Assembly (NCBI RefSeq): GCF_004331465.1
Contig: NZ_SJKB01000003.1
Coordinates: 372,001 to 436,000 of the forward strand
Direction: 5' to 3'
Source: Kribbella pittospori
Lineage (GTDB): Bacteria > Actinomycetota > Actinomycetes > Propionibacteriales > Kribbellaceae
DNA: 64,000 nt
The notes under the pieces are model-generated. The model was not told the DNA's origin. It ran no database searches and saw only the letters and a program-made list of their open reading frames with translations. Positions within the stretch are counted from its first letter, which is position 1; every line of letters starts with the position of its first letter. A program made the position numbers and the translations under genes. Positions 55,202 through 64,000 of the stretch are shown in pieces.

Positions 55202-58200
55202 CTCCAGTCCCCCTCCAGCATCAAGGCCCAGGCATAGCGTGGCGGAAGAGTTTCCGCCGCGGCCGTGCAGGCCTGGTGTAGCGCACGCGCCAGGTCCAGG
55301 TCGCCTGACAGCCAGATCTCGAGCGCTGCGTCGAGAATAGGGGCAACCTCGGCGGGAGGCACCTCCCAACGCGGGGCGATCAGCGCGCGGGTGCCGGCCG
55401 GACCGAAGGCGGTGAACAGGCCGAGACGCTCGCCCAGCCCCGACCAATGGACGACGCCACTCAAGCAGGCCAGCGAGAAAATCACCATCGGTGCCTGCGC
55501 CATGGTCTGCAGCGCCGACCAGTCGAGCCGATGGCGCCGGCCGCGTTCGGTGGCAGCAGCGATCGAGTTCCGCAGCGGCAGTGCTCCCGCGTCGGCGACG
55601 ACGATACCCACTTCGTTCGTCTGCGGATCCTGATAGCCGTGGCAGAGAAGCTTGGCGACGTCGACCGTACTCAACAGCGACATCACGGCCGCGGCGTCCG
55701 CCGGCGCTTCCTCGGCGGCATCGAACTCCAGCCCGGATGAGTTCGCAAACGCCTCGGTCCGGGCGGTCGAGGTCAGAAGAGCGTCACGGACCTCTTCCGC
55801 GTCGCCGTACTTCGGCACCCGCACAACCCCGATCCGTTGGACAGGTCGCGACTGCGTGTCCTGCAGGAGTGCGAACCACCCCGCCGTGTACGAACACGTC
55901 CACGCGCCACCGCAGGCAGCATGCCACGGCAGACCGACGAGGTCCGGGTGCTCGATGACGACCACATGGTCGCCATCGGTCAGGTCGTCGGACAGTTCGC
56001 GCGTCCACCAGGCGACGAGGGCCTGCCACGGCTTGTGCTCCAGTGGGTCACCGGAGCGTCCGCGCCGCCAGCCACGGATCAGGTTGGGCAGAAAGGGGGC
56101 GAGGGCGACCGGGTCCTCGTCGGGTGCCTCGAGGAATCGTGACCGCACCTGCCCGTCCGGCGTGATGACGGTGAGCATGCACACGTACACCTCGACCGTC
56201 TCGATCCACTCCACGACACCGATGGTCCGGTCCGGTTCGGCGAGCGCCGCGAGTCGATCGTCGTCCGGCAAAGGCGCGTCGCTACTCCACGACCGGCTGT
56301 TCCGGGCGACCGTACGGCCGATCGCGTTGCGGCCCAGGTCCGCCACCTGACGAAGAGCACTCCACGGCGCGCTCCGGCGATCGAGCACGCTGTCCAGGGC
56401 TGCCGCCGCCAATCGTTCGGCCGCATAGCGCAGCGGCTCGCTGCCGGTCGAGACGGCCGCCAGGTCCCGGACGTCGCGATACATCCGGCGCAGAGCCGTC
56501 GGCACCTTGCCGAGGAGCTCGCCGGCACCGTCGGAGTCGTCGTGTTCGTAGGCGAACGCGGCCAGCCGCAGCAGCACGACCGCGTCGGGAATCTGCCCGA
56601 ACTCGCCGGCGAGGCGATCGGCCGCCAGCCAGCGGTCCTGGTTGTCGGCCAGACCGAGGACATCGTGCAGGACAGCCGTCGCGTTCGCGGCGGTGCAGGC
56701 GACAGGTACGTCGCCGGCGGCGATCGCACGATCGCGGACCTCTGCCAGGCTGCGGTCGATCGCGTCGGTCTGATCCTGATCGACCAGCTCCGATGCCTTC
56801 CCGGCCAGGATGAACAGTGCCGCGGCCGTCGGCAGGACGACGCCCGGATCGGTCAGCACCGTGGCCGGATCAAGGATCTCGCGCACCAGCGCGGCGGCTC
56901 TGGCCGGCTCGCCGGGCGCGAGCAGGTTGGCGAGGGCAGCCCGCAGCGAGAGGGCACGGTGTGCCTGGGGACCGTCGGCGAGCGCGAGTGCGCGTTCGAG
57001 TGCGCTGATCGCCTCCGGCACCCGGTGCAACATCGCGAGCGTGACAGCGACCGAGTGGAACGCCTCCAGGCGGTCCGCGGCCGTGCCCCGGGTGGTCAAC
57101 CCGGTGAAGATGGTGAGAGCGGCATCTGGTGCGCCCGTCTCGCGCAGGAGGATCCCGACGTTGCGGTCCCCGACCGCCTTGTTCGCATCGCCGGCGTCAT
57201 CCGGCAGGGCGGCTCGAGCCTGCCTCGCGACCTCCAGCGCTGCGTGAGGCTGTCCGGCCAGCCGCAGTGCGTTCGATCGCTCGGTCAGGAGCGCCGCCCG
57301 GCGCAGGTCGCCCAACTCGGACTCCCAGGGCCGCGGCTCCGATCCGACTCTGGCCAGGAAGCGGTTCGGCTGCCGGAGCAGCTTGAGTCGCGAACCCAGC
57401 CAGATCTCGGTGGCGGCGCGTGCGTCGGCGGACGGGAAGTGTTCGATCAGACGATCGGCGAGACGCTCGAGCTCGTCCGCCTGCCCGCCGCGGAGCAGCG
57501 GCGCGTCCATCTCCTTGAGGAAGGACAGGGCCGAGTCGACATCGTCGCCGCGCTCGTGGAAGGCATCCACGGCCTCCAGGAGCCGCTCGAATCCAGGCGC
57601 CGCGTCGTACCCGGCGAGGACGTCGTTCACGACGCTGTCCAGACCGGAGAAGCCCAGGAACTCGACAACCTCCTGCACGGTGAGAATCTCCTGTCCCGTG
57701 ATCCGGCCCGGCCCGGCGCCGGCATCGCTGCCCTCCGCGACCCGGTCCTCCATGACAGTGGCGAGAAGGAGCTGCGCGGCCCACCAGGCGTCCTGTCTCG
57801 TCACGGTGGCGCGGGCGAACTCCTCCGCCACCCGCAGCGCGCCGAATCCGGCCGGTACCGTGCCGGTGTCCCGTCGGCAGGCGAACTCGAGCGTCGCCAG
57901 AGCCATCGCCCACTCGCGTCCGTCGCCGACCGGAACGTCGGCGCGCAGATGCGCCGCGGCTCTGGTTGCCTCGAGCACGTAACGGCCGGGGAACGGGAGC
58001 TCGTCGGTCTCGAGGTTGTCGGCGTAGGCGTCGAACGCGTCGAGCGCGCCCGGCAGAACGTAGCCACGCAGTACGTAGCGCTCCAGGTCCAGCTGGAGGG
58101 ATTCACCTTCCGTCTGGTCCTGCATCCACGAGTAGCACAGTGCCAGCCAGACCTGGGCCTGCATCGACCCGTAGTACCGCAACAGCGCTTCGAACGTCGG

Positions 58201-58749
58201 GGCATCCGCCTGGCCGGCGTTGGGGTCACGCACCGCGGCGACTCGGGTGCCTGGCACCGGCGCGATCGCCGGAAGGATCGCCGCAGCGAACGTCTCGGTG
58301 GGGAACTGCCGCCAGTGATCCTCGAGGTAGTCCATCAGGCGATGGTCGGCGATGGCCGTCCCGGCAGCGTTGATCGGGGCCAGACGCCCCTTCATCCGGG
58401 CAGCCACGCTGTGCATCAGGCTGTCGGCGGACGGGTGAACGACGTACGGCCGGTCGACCGGTACCCCACCGCGGGCGATCACCGCCTCGGGTTCCCAGTC
58501 CTGGGCCATCCGGCCGCAGAGCACGTCGATCGCCGGCGGGTCGTCCGAGACACAGACCACGCTGACCTCGGCGTCCGACGGATCGCTGCAGACTTCGCAG
58601 CGTGCGGCCAGCAGTTCGCCGGTGAAGAGCCTGCGCAGCCCCTCGATCCCCGCGTCGTGAACGACCTCGACGAGCCCGCCGGCTTCGAACGCAGCACTCG
58701 GCGCGCCACAGTTCGGGCACAGGCGTGTCACGTCCTCTTGATACGGCAT
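55198..58749 (-). CDS. TPR-CHAT caspase-like protein with N-terminal zinc-ribbon (CpXC-like) domain
   Basis: The 1183-residue protein begins with a metal-binding module: CPNC (11-14) and CEVC (51-54). Residues of about 120-820 are helical and repeat-rich with TPR-like patterns. The C-terminal 280 residues are a CHAT domain: the His1037 of LLCHGYQDP and the Cys1095 of SLACLSG form the caspase-type dyad. CHAT proteases with TPR sensors act in bacterial conflict or self-killing systems, as in the gRAMP-associated TPR-CHAT protease. The next gene is translationally coupled. It starts at ATG 58749, 45 bases after the peptide-transporter operon. Confidence 0.85.
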   Translation of the reverse strand: MPYQEDVTRLCPNCGAPSAAFEAGGLVEVVHDAGIEGLRRLFTGELLAARCEVCSDPSDAEVSVVCVSDDPPAIDVLCGRMAQDWEPEAVIARGGVPVDRPYVVHPSADSLMHSVAARMKGRLAPINAAGTAIADHRLMDYLEDHWRQFPTETFAAAILPAIAPVPGTRVAAVRDPNAGQADAPTFEALLRYYGSMQAQVWLALCYSWMQDQTEGESLQLDLERYVLRGYVLPGALDAFDAYADNLETDELPFPGRYVLEATRAAAHLRADVPVGDGREWAMALATLEFACRRDTGTVPAGFGALRVAEEFARATVTRQDAWWAAQLLLATVMEDRVAEGSDAGAGPGRITGQEILTVQEVVEFLGFSGLDSVVNDVLAGYDAAPGFERLLEAVDAFHERGDDVDSALSFLKEMDAPLLRGGQADELERLADRLIEHFPSADARAATEIWLGSRLKLLRQPNRFLARVGSEPRPWESELGDLRRAALLTERSNALRLAGQPHAALEVARQARAALPDDAGDANKAVGDRNVGILLRETGAPDAALTIFTGLTTRGTAADRLEAFHSVAVTLAMLHRVPEAISALERALALADGPQAHRALSLRAALANLLAPGEPARAAALVREILDPATVLTDPGVVLPTAAALFILAGKASELVDQDQTDAIDRSLAEVRDRAIAAGDVPVACTAANATAVLHDVLGLADNQDRWLAADRLAGEFGQIPDAVVLLRLAAFAYEHDDSDGAGELLGKVPTALRRMYRDVRDLAAVSTGSEPLRYAAERLAAAALDSVLDRRSAPWSALRQVADLGRNAIGRTVARNSRSWSSDAPLPDDDRLAALAEPDRTIGVVEWIETVEVYVCMLTVITPDGQVRSRFLEAPDEDPVALAPFLPNLIRGWRRGRSGDPLEHKPWQALVAWWTRELSDDLTDGDHVVVIEHPDLVGLPWHAACGGAWTCSYTAGWFALLQDTQSRPVQRIGVVRVPKYGDAEEVRDALLTSTARTEAFANSSGLEFDAAEEAPADAAAVMSLLSTVDVAKLLCHGYQDPQTNEVGIVVADAGALPLRNSIAAATERGRRHRLDWSALQTMAQAPMVIFSLACLSGVVHWSGLGERLGLFTAFGPAGTRALIAPRWEVPPAEVAPILDAALEIWLSGDLDLARALHQACTAAAETLPPRYAWALMLEGDWR

Positions 58750-58794
58750 GCCTGCGCAGTTGGAAAGCCGTCAGACATCAGTACGTCGGCGAAC

Positions 58795-59853
58795 CTAACG
58801 CGCTGTTGTGTCCTGGAGCCCCGCGTCGGGTTCGGCGACGTGGCAGGCGGCTTCGTGGTCGGGGCCGAGGATGCGGAGGGCCGGCGTGGTTTGGTGACAC
58901 TCGTCGACGACGAGTGGGCAGCGCCAGCGGAAGCGGCAGCCCGGGGTGGGGTCGATGACCTTCGGGGGTTCGCCGGTGTCGCCCTCGACGGCGGCAGTCA
59001 GCGGTGCCCTGGGGTCGGGGACCGCGCCGAGCAACAGGTCGGTGTACGGGTGCTTGGGGTTGGCCAGCACGGACTCGGCCGGACCGGACTCGACGATGTG
59101 ACCGGCGTACATGATGGCCAGACGGTCGGCGACGTACCTGGCGCTCGCGATGTCGTGGGTGATGTAGAGGAACGACACGCCCTCGGTCTCGCGCAACTCG
59201 CTCATCAGGTTGAGCAGGCCGATCCGGATCGACACGTCGAGCATCGACACCGGCTCGTCGGCGAGGATCAGTTTGGGCTTGTGCGCCAGCGCCTGGGCGA
59301 AGCCGATGCGCTGCCGCTGACCACCGCTGAGCTCATACGGATAGCGGTGAATGATGTCGCCGGCGGGGGACAGGCCGACCGCCTCGGCGACGCGCTCGGC
59401 TTCCTCGAACCGCTGTGCCCGCGACAGCTCCGGGCGGTGCAGCTTCAGGCTGCGCAGGATGCCGTGCGAGACGCGGAACGCAGGGTTGAGCGAGCTGAAC
59501 GGATCCTGGAACACCATCGGTACGTCGCCGCGGTAGGCGAGTTGGTCCTTGCGCGACCGCATGCTCGACGTCGGCCGGCCCTGGTAGTAGATCTCGCCGC
59601 TCGTCGGCTGGTAGACACCCGCGAGCAGCCGGGCGATGGTGCTCTTGCCGCTGCCACTCTCACCGGCCAGCGCGACGATCTCCTGCCGGTTGATGGTGAG
59701 GTCGACGTCGTCGACCGCATGCAGCATCTGGCGGGACAGCCCGCGGCCGACCCGGAAGTGGCGGGTGAGCTTCTTGGTCTCGAGCAGCGGCGCCGTCGAC
59801 GGCCCCGAGTCCTGCTCGGCCGAGGGCTTGGAGTCCACGCTGAGGTCGGTCAT
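58795..59853 (-). CDS. Peptide/nickel-type ABC transporter ATP-binding protein (DppF/OppF-like)
   Basis: The 352-residue ATPase has Walker A GESGSGKST, signature LSGGQRQRIGFAQAL and Walker B LILADEPVSMLD. The C-terminal oligopeptide extension carries the cysteine motif GCRFRWRCP. It pairs with the next ATPase to drive import by the two permeases and the binding protein. The ATG overlaps the stop of the upstream ATPase gene by four bases. It is the last gene of a five-gene leftward operon, but the CHAT gene starts 45 bases further on the same strand. Confidence 0.92.
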   Translation of the reverse strand: MTDLSVDSKPSAEQDSGPSTAPLLETKKLTRHFRVGRGLSRQMLHAVDDVDLTINRQEIVALAGESGSGKSTIARLLAGVYQPTSGEIYYQGRPTSSMRSRKDQLAYRGDVPMVFQDPFSSLNPAFRVSHGILRSLKLHRPELSRAQRFEEAERVAEAVGLSPAGDIIHRYPYELSGGQRQRIGFAQALAHKPKLILADEPVSMLDVSIRIGLLNLMSELRETEGVSFLYITHDIASARYVADRLAIMYAGHIVESGPAESVLANPKHPYTDLLLGAVPDPRAPLTAAVEGDTGEPPKVIDPTPGCRFRWRCPLVVDECHQTTPALRILGPDHEAACHVAEPDAGLQDTTAR

Positions 59854-60848
59854 GACGTCACCTCCTGGACGGGCTCGGCCGGCTGGGTCCGCCCAGGGGC
59901 GTGCAGCAGGCAGCGCGCCTGGGTCGGACCGACCTGGTAGAGCTCAGGCTCGATCTTCGGACAGTCCTCGAACGCCACCGGGCAGCGCGGATGGAACCGG
60001 CAGCCGCTCGGTGGGTGGGCCAGGTTCGGCGGGGTGCCGGGGATTCCGGTCAGTGGTTGCTTCGGGCCCCGGATCGACGGGAAAGCGTCGAGCAGGCCCT
60101 TGCTGTACGGGTGCGCCGGATGGTCGAAGACCGCGCGAGTGGCGCCGAACTCGACGACCTGACCGGCGTACATGACCATCAGCTGGTCGGAGAAGTGGCT
60201 GACCAGCGACATGTCGTGGGTGACGAAGACGACCGCGAAGCCGAGTTGCTGCTGCAGTTCCTTGATCTGCACCATCAGGGATCGTTGCGCGACCACGTCG
60301 AGGGCCGAGGTCGGTTCGTCCATGATGATCATGTCGGGGGTGAACAGCAGGGCCATCGCGATCATGGCCCGCTGCCGCATCCCGCCACTGAGCTGGTGCG
60401 GGTAGCTCCTGAGGTGGATCGGATCGATGCCGACCATCCGCATCACCTCGGCCGGGCGGTCGTCGTCGACCCGCTCGTCGTGGGACATGATCGCGTCGCG
60501 GAACTGGCTGCCGATGCTCTTCACCGGGTTGAGCGCGTTCATCGCGCTCTGCATCACCACGGAGTAGTCCCGCCAGCGCAAGGCGGCCAGCTTCTTCTCG
60601 TTCATCGCGACGAGGTCCTGGCCCTGGAAGTGCACGCTGCCACCGGTGATGGCCGCCGGTGGGCTCAGCAGCTGGACGATGGCGAACAGCAGCGTCGACT
60701 TGCCGCAGCCCGACTCGCCGACCACCCCGACGAACTCGCCGGCGTGTACGTCGAGATCCACCGAGTCGACCGCGACGACCGGGCTGCTGCCGGTGTCGTA
60801 CTCGACGGTGAGATCGCGGACCTCAAGAATTGGCTGCTGACTTGGCAC
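59850..60848 (-). CDS. Peptide/nickel-type ABC transporter ATP-binding protein (DppD/OppD-like)
   Basis: The 332-residue ATPase has GESGCGKSTLL, LSGGMRQRAMIAMAL, IIMDEPTSALD and the C-terminal GCRFHPRCP motif of the oligopeptide group. GTG 60848 has GGAGG four bases upstream and gives the family start (PILEVRDLTVEY); the longer frame upstream lies inside the permease gene. It overlaps the permease stop by 26 bases. It works with the DppF-like protein. Confidence 0.92.
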   Translation of the reverse strand: MPSQQPILEVRDLTVEYDTGSSPVVAVDSVDLDVHAGEFVGVVGESGCGKSTLLFAIVQLLSPPAAITGGSVHFQGQDLVAMNEKKLAALRWRDYSVVMQSAMNALNPVKSIGSQFRDAIMSHDERVDDDRPAEVMRMVGIDPIHLRSYPHQLSGGMRQRAMIAMALLFTPDMIIMDEPTSALDVVAQRSLMVQIKELQQQLGFAVVFVTHDMSLVSHFSDQLMVMYAGQVVEFGATRAVFDHPAHPYSKGLLDAFPSIRGPKQPLTGIPGTPPNLAHPPSGCRFHPRCPVAFEDCPKIEPELYQVGPTQARCLLHAPGRTQPAEPVQEVTS

Positions 60849-61761
60849 GTCGCCTCCGAACCGGCCGCAGTGCGGGGTTGCTGATCTCGTCGAACGCATA
60901 GTTGAGCAGGGCAAACGAAACACCGAGCAGCGCGACCGCCAGGCCCGGCGACAGCGCCCACGCGGGCAGCCCGTTCACCAGGGCGCCCTGGTTCTGTGCC
61001 CAGTAGAGCATCGTGCCCCAGCTCAGCGAGTTGGGATCGCCGAGCCCGAGGAACTGCAGGCCGGCCGCGGTCAGTACGGCGTACAAGGCGGCACCGAGGA
61101 AGTTCGCCACGATCAGCGAGATCATCGTCGGCAGCACTTCGACCACGATGATGTACGACCGGCGCTCGCCGCGGACCCGGGCCGACTCGAGGAAGTCGCG
61201 GTTGCGCAGCGACAACGCCTGCGCGCGCATCTGTCTGGCGCCGTACGACCAGCCGGTGAGGATCAGCACGATGATGATCACGGTCAGGTTGCCCTTGCCG
61301 GCGTACGTCGCCAGCACGATGATCAGCGGGAACGTCGGCAGCACCAGGAAGATGTCGGTCATCATCGACAGCACGTTGTCCGCGGCACCACCGAGGTAGG
61401 CGGCCGAGACCCCGATGATGACGGACAGGATCGTGGCGCCGAGGCCGGCGATGACCGCGATGACCAACGACTCGCGGGTGCTGTAGATCAGTTCGGCGTA
61501 CACGTCCTGGCCGAGGCCGGTGGTGCCGAGCCAGTGCGCGGACGAGGGACCCTGCAGCGGTAGGTCACCGATCGCCTGTGGATCGCCCTTGAGCCACGGG
61601 ACGAACAGCTTCGGGACGGCGGCCAGCAGGACGAACAGCAACAGCAAGGCCGCCCCCAGCATGGCCTTGCGGTTGTGCAGGATGGCCCGGAAGATGCCGC
61701 CCCGCGGGCGGCGGGTCACACTCGGTGCGGCCGGTGCGGTGCCGGCGACGATCGCGCTCAT
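60823..61761 (-). CDS. Peptide-type ABC transporter permease (DppC/OppC-like)
   Basis: The 312-residue protein has an N-terminal helix after a cytoplasmic arm (FRAILHNRKAMLGAALLLLF). It carries the binding-protein-dependent transport domain with five further helices and an EAA-like loop around AQALSLRNRDFLESARVRGE. It is the second membrane subunit of the importer. ATG 61761 lies four bases after the stop of the preceding permease gene; a TTG directly before it is less likely. Confidence 0.92.
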   Translation of the reverse strand: MSAIVAGTAPAAPSVTRRPRGGIFRAILHNRKAMLGAALLLLFVLLAAVPKLFVPWLKGDPQAIGDLPLQGPSSAHWLGTTGLGQDVYAELIYSTRESLVIAVIAGLGATILSVIIGVSAAYLGGAADNVLSMMTDIFLVLPTFPLIIVLATYAGKGNLTVIIIVLILTGWSYGARQMRAQALSLRNRDFLESARVRGERRSYIIVVEVLPTMISLIVANFLGAALYAVLTAAGLQFLGLGDPNSLSWGTMLYWAQNQGALVNGLPAWALSPGLAVALLGVSFALLNYAFDEISNPALRPVRRRRAKSAANS

Positions 61762-61764
61762 CAA

Positions 61765-62769
61765 CTACCCCTTCGTCCGGGCTCGTGGGTCGAGCAGGAA
61801 CACCGCGAAGTCGCAGAGCAGGACACAGATCAAGACGGCGAGCGTCACCAGCAGGAACAAGGCCTGCAGCAGTGGATAGTCCGTACTCACCGTGGCGTTG
61901 TAGAACATGTAACCCAGTCCGGGGTAGTTGAAGACGTACTCGACCAGGATCGTGCCGGAGATGACGAAGCCGAGCGACATCGCGAACCCCGACAGGTTCG
62001 GCAGGAACGCGTTCCGGCCGGCGTAGCCGAACATGATCTTCCGGCTCGGGATGCCCTTGGCCCGGGCCATCCGGACGTAGTCCTCGGCCAGCGTGGTCAC
62101 CATGTTGTTGCGCATGGTCAGGATCCAGCCGCCGACCGCGGTGATCAGGATGGTGGCGGCCGGCAGGATGCCGTGCTTGATGACGCTGCCGGCGAACTCG
62201 GCCGTGAACGCAGGCGTCAGTCCCTGATCGTAGTTGAAGTCGTTGGGCAGGACCGGGTTGTCGCCGATCGCAAAGATCGAGATCAGTAGCAGCGCCACCC
62301 AGAAGTACGGCAGCGCCGAGGTGACGATGAAGACCGGCGGTACGACTCCGTCGATGAGCCCGCCGCGCCGCCAGCCGGCGATCGTGCCGATCAGCGTGCC
62401 GATCGCGAACGCCAGGACGGTCGTGATGCCGACCAGTCCCAGCGTCCACGGCAGCGCATCGCCGATGAGGGTCGTCACCGGGACACCGAGGCTGCTGCCG
62501 ACCGACACGCCCCAGTGCCCGGTGACCATCGATTTCAGGTACTCGCCGTACTGCAACAGGATGTTCTTGTCCGGATCGAAGCCGAACTCGGCCAGCACCG
62601 TCCGCAACTGCTCCGGCGTGACGACCGCGCCGCCCTTGCTGAGCCGCTCCCGCAGTGCCTCCTCCGGACTGCCGGGCATCATCCGCGGGATGAAGAAGTT
62701 CAGCGTCATCGCCGCCCAGAGAGTGAGCACGAAGAACCCGATACGACGGATCAGGTATCGCACAGCCAC
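61765..62769 (-). CDS. Peptide-type ABC transporter permease (DppB/OppB-like)
   Basis: The 334-residue protein starts MAVRYLIRRIGFFVLTLWAA, the family's first helix, then has the periplasmic loop with the WGVSVGSS pattern and the transport domain with ARAKGIPSRKIMFGYAGRNA. GTG 62769 has GAGGAG three to four bases upstream. It lies 47 bases after the binding protein's stop, without a marked hairpin in the gap. Confidence 0.92.
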   Translation of the reverse strand: MAVRYLIRRIGFFVLTLWAAMTLNFFIPRMMPGSPEEALRERLSKGGAVVTPEQLRTVLAEFGFDPDKNILLQYGEYLKSMVTGHWGVSVGSSLGVPVTTLIGDALPWTLGLVGITTVLAFAIGTLIGTIAGWRRGGLIDGVVPPVFIVTSALPYFWVALLLISIFAIGDNPVLPNDFNYDQGLTPAFTAEFAGSVIKHGILPAATILITAVGGWILTMRNNMVTTLAEDYVRMARAKGIPSRKIMFGYAGRNAFLPNLSGFAMSLGFVISGTILVEYVFNYPGLGYMFYNATVSTDYPLLQALFLLVTLAVLICVLLCDFAVFLLDPRARTKG

Positions 62770-62816
62770 CAGCTCCTCGTGCTCACTCTCGCCACGATTC
62801 CTTTCTTACTACTTGC

Positions 62817-64000
62817 TCAGTTCTGGGCCGACTTCGAGTACAGGTTCGCCAGCACCTGCCCGGCGTCCGGGATGTTGTACGGCGCCGGCTGGGCGTACGG
62901 GTTCTGCTCCGTCGGCCAGCCCTCGATGTCCTTGGTGTTGTACTGGTACCAGTCGACCGACTCGGTGGTCGGGATGATCGGCACGTCCTTGATCATGTAC
63001 CCGGAGATCTGCTTGATCAGCTTGACCTGGGTGTCGGGGTCCGCACTCGCGTACTGGTCGAACAGCTTGTCGACGTCGGGGTTGATGTAGCGCGAGTAGT
63101 TGCTGTTGGCCTGCTTGCCGATCGGGGCGGTGTTCTTCGAGTACAGCAGTTGCCGCAGCTCGTAGTACGGCGAGGGTCCGCCGGACAGGCTGGAGTACGC
63201 CAGGTCGTAGTCACCGGTGTAGAGCTTCTGGTTGTACGACTGCTGCTGCAGGTCCTGCGTGGTCAGCTCGATCCCGACCGCGGCCAGTTGCTGCTTGACG
63301 ACCGCCAGCGACGCATCCCAGTCGGTGTAGCCGGTGACGCTGATGACGTTCAGCTTGAGCGGGTTCGACGAACTGTAACCGGCGCTGGCCAGCAACTGCT
63401 TGGCCTTCTCCGGGTTCGGCTTGTCGTAGCCGGCCGCGGTCAGCGCGTCCTTGTCGAAGTACTTGTCGAAGGTCGGGGTGACGACGCCGGTCTGGTTCGC
63501 GGCCGGCTGGTAGCCGCTCTCACCGATCTTCGAGATCTGCTCGCGGTCGAGCGCGTAGGCGATCGCCTGCCGGACGGCCAGGTTGCTGGTCACCTTGTGC
63601 GACGGGTCGAGGTTCGGGACGATCGCGACGTTCGCGGTCGGCGGGAACCAGTAGTTGTTCTCCGGTGACTTCGACTTGTAGAACTTGTCGATGTTCGGAA
63701 TGTACTGACCGCCCCACTGCGCCTTGCCGCTGGCCAGGTCGAGGTTGGCCGGGTTGTTGTCCAGGTACGCCGGGTACTGCACCTTCGACAGGTACGGCTT
63801 GCCCGGCTGCCAGTAGCTGCCGTTGGCGGCGTAGGTGATGTTGTTGCTGCTGCAGGACTCGACCGTGAACGGCCCGGTGCCGACCGGCTTCGGGTCGGCC
63901 CAGGTGGCCGGCTTGGACGCCGCCTCACCGGTGGACCAGATGTGCTTGGGCACGATGTTGACCTGGTTGGCGAAGTTGAAGAAGTACGGCTCCGCCGGTG
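62817..64000 (-). CDS. ABC transporter substrate-binding protein, family 5 (5' part outside window)
   Basis: At least 394 residues of the C-terminal part of an SBP_bac_5 (peptide/nickel) binding protein are encoded, running past the right edge. The segment after FFNFANQVNIVPKHIW shows the family's VGTGPF motif and LAVRQAIAYALDREQI helix. The mature domain is rich in Tyr, Gln and Asn, common for oligosaccharide- or peptide-binding members of this family. The signal peptide lies outside the window. It is the first gene of the importer operon seen here and fixes its substrate, which cannot be told from sequence. Confidence 0.92.
   Translation of the reverse strand, partial: PAEPYFFNFANQVNIVPKHIWSTGEAASKPATWADPKPVGTGPFTVESCSSNNITYAANGSYWQPGKPYLSKVQYPAYLDNNPANLDLASGKAQWGGQYIPNIDKFYKSKSPENNYWFPPTANVAIVPNLDPSHKVTSNLAVRQAIAYALDREQISKIGESGYQPAANQTGVVTPTFDKYFDKDALTAAGYDKPNPEKAKQLLASAGYSSSNPLKLNVISVTGYTDWDASLAVVKQQLAAVGIELTTQDLQQQSYNQKLYTGDYDLAYSSLSGGPSPYYELRQLLYSKNTAPIGKQANSNYSRYINPDVDKLFDQYASADPDTQVKLIKQISGYMIKDVPIIPTTESVDWYQYNTKDIEGWPTEQNPYAQPAPYNIPDAGQVLANLYSKSAQN

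Noticed and set aside
56542..59940. A 1132-codon plus-strand frame opposite the CHAT and ABC ATPase genes
   Set aside because: Shadow of genes with clear catalytic motifs on the minus strand.

Overview
The window is high-GC DNA with dense, often overlapping genes and frequent GTG starts. It carries F420-type oxidoreductases, SigE-family ECF sigma factors and an actinobacterial short-chain-alkane/acetone monooxygenase system. This points to an actinomycete, and the mix (GH106, heparinase-like lyase, DDN-type reductase, paired monooxygenases) resembles Nocardioidaceae such as Kribbella. That genus guess is an inference.

Layout: 1-6.3 kb holds a truncated ECF41-type sigma gene, a GNAT acetyltransferase, an orphan fumarate-reductase-type flavoprotein, a proline-rich membrane protein and a GH106-like glycosidase. 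At 6.3-10.7 kb a leftward operon (nitrilase, duplicated-fold membrane protein, amidase, tautomerase) faces an HxlR regulator across two related palindromes. From 10.7-13.3 kb there are small enzymes and a broken catechol-pathway locus: a frameshifted, truncated pcaD-like remnant is fused to a catB 3' remnant beside intact catC. From 13.4-20.3 kb there are an ECF sigma factor with a membrane partner, an isochorismatase-like hydrolase with an in-frame stop behind its upstream ATG, an M81 peptidase, a two-domain VOC protein and a heparinase-like protein.

The centre (20.4-42.8 kb) is the main feature. Two complete soluble diiron monooxygenase clusters lie as a mirror image. Each has hydroxylase alpha, reductase, hydroxylase beta, coupling protein, amidohydrolase, DUF59 protein, zinc alcohol dehydrogenase and a dedicated GroEL. 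They converge on one hairpin terminator at 31.6 kb and are flanked on the outside by their own GAF/Fis regulators. Both regulators have a degenerate AAA domain. The same dyad, GTCTCA-N3-TGAGAY, occurs upstream of both systems, three times in all. Asymmetries are an ArsR gene and a roughly 155-bp imperfect palindrome on the left, and an 81-residue protein and a beta-subunit insertion on the right.

From 42.8-54.7 kb: an enolase-superfamily enzyme, an LLM flavin enzyme with an F420-reductase-like partner, a STAS protein without a phosphoacceptor, a DMT exporter, a DUF4386 membrane protein, a MalT-type LuxR regulator and a divergent pair of ABC exporter half-transporters. From 54.7-58.7 kb: a TPR-CHAT caspase-like protein translationally coupled to a small protein with one hydrophobic segment, a possible protease-effector pair. 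The right end is a peptide-type ABC importer operon whose binding-protein gene runs off the window.
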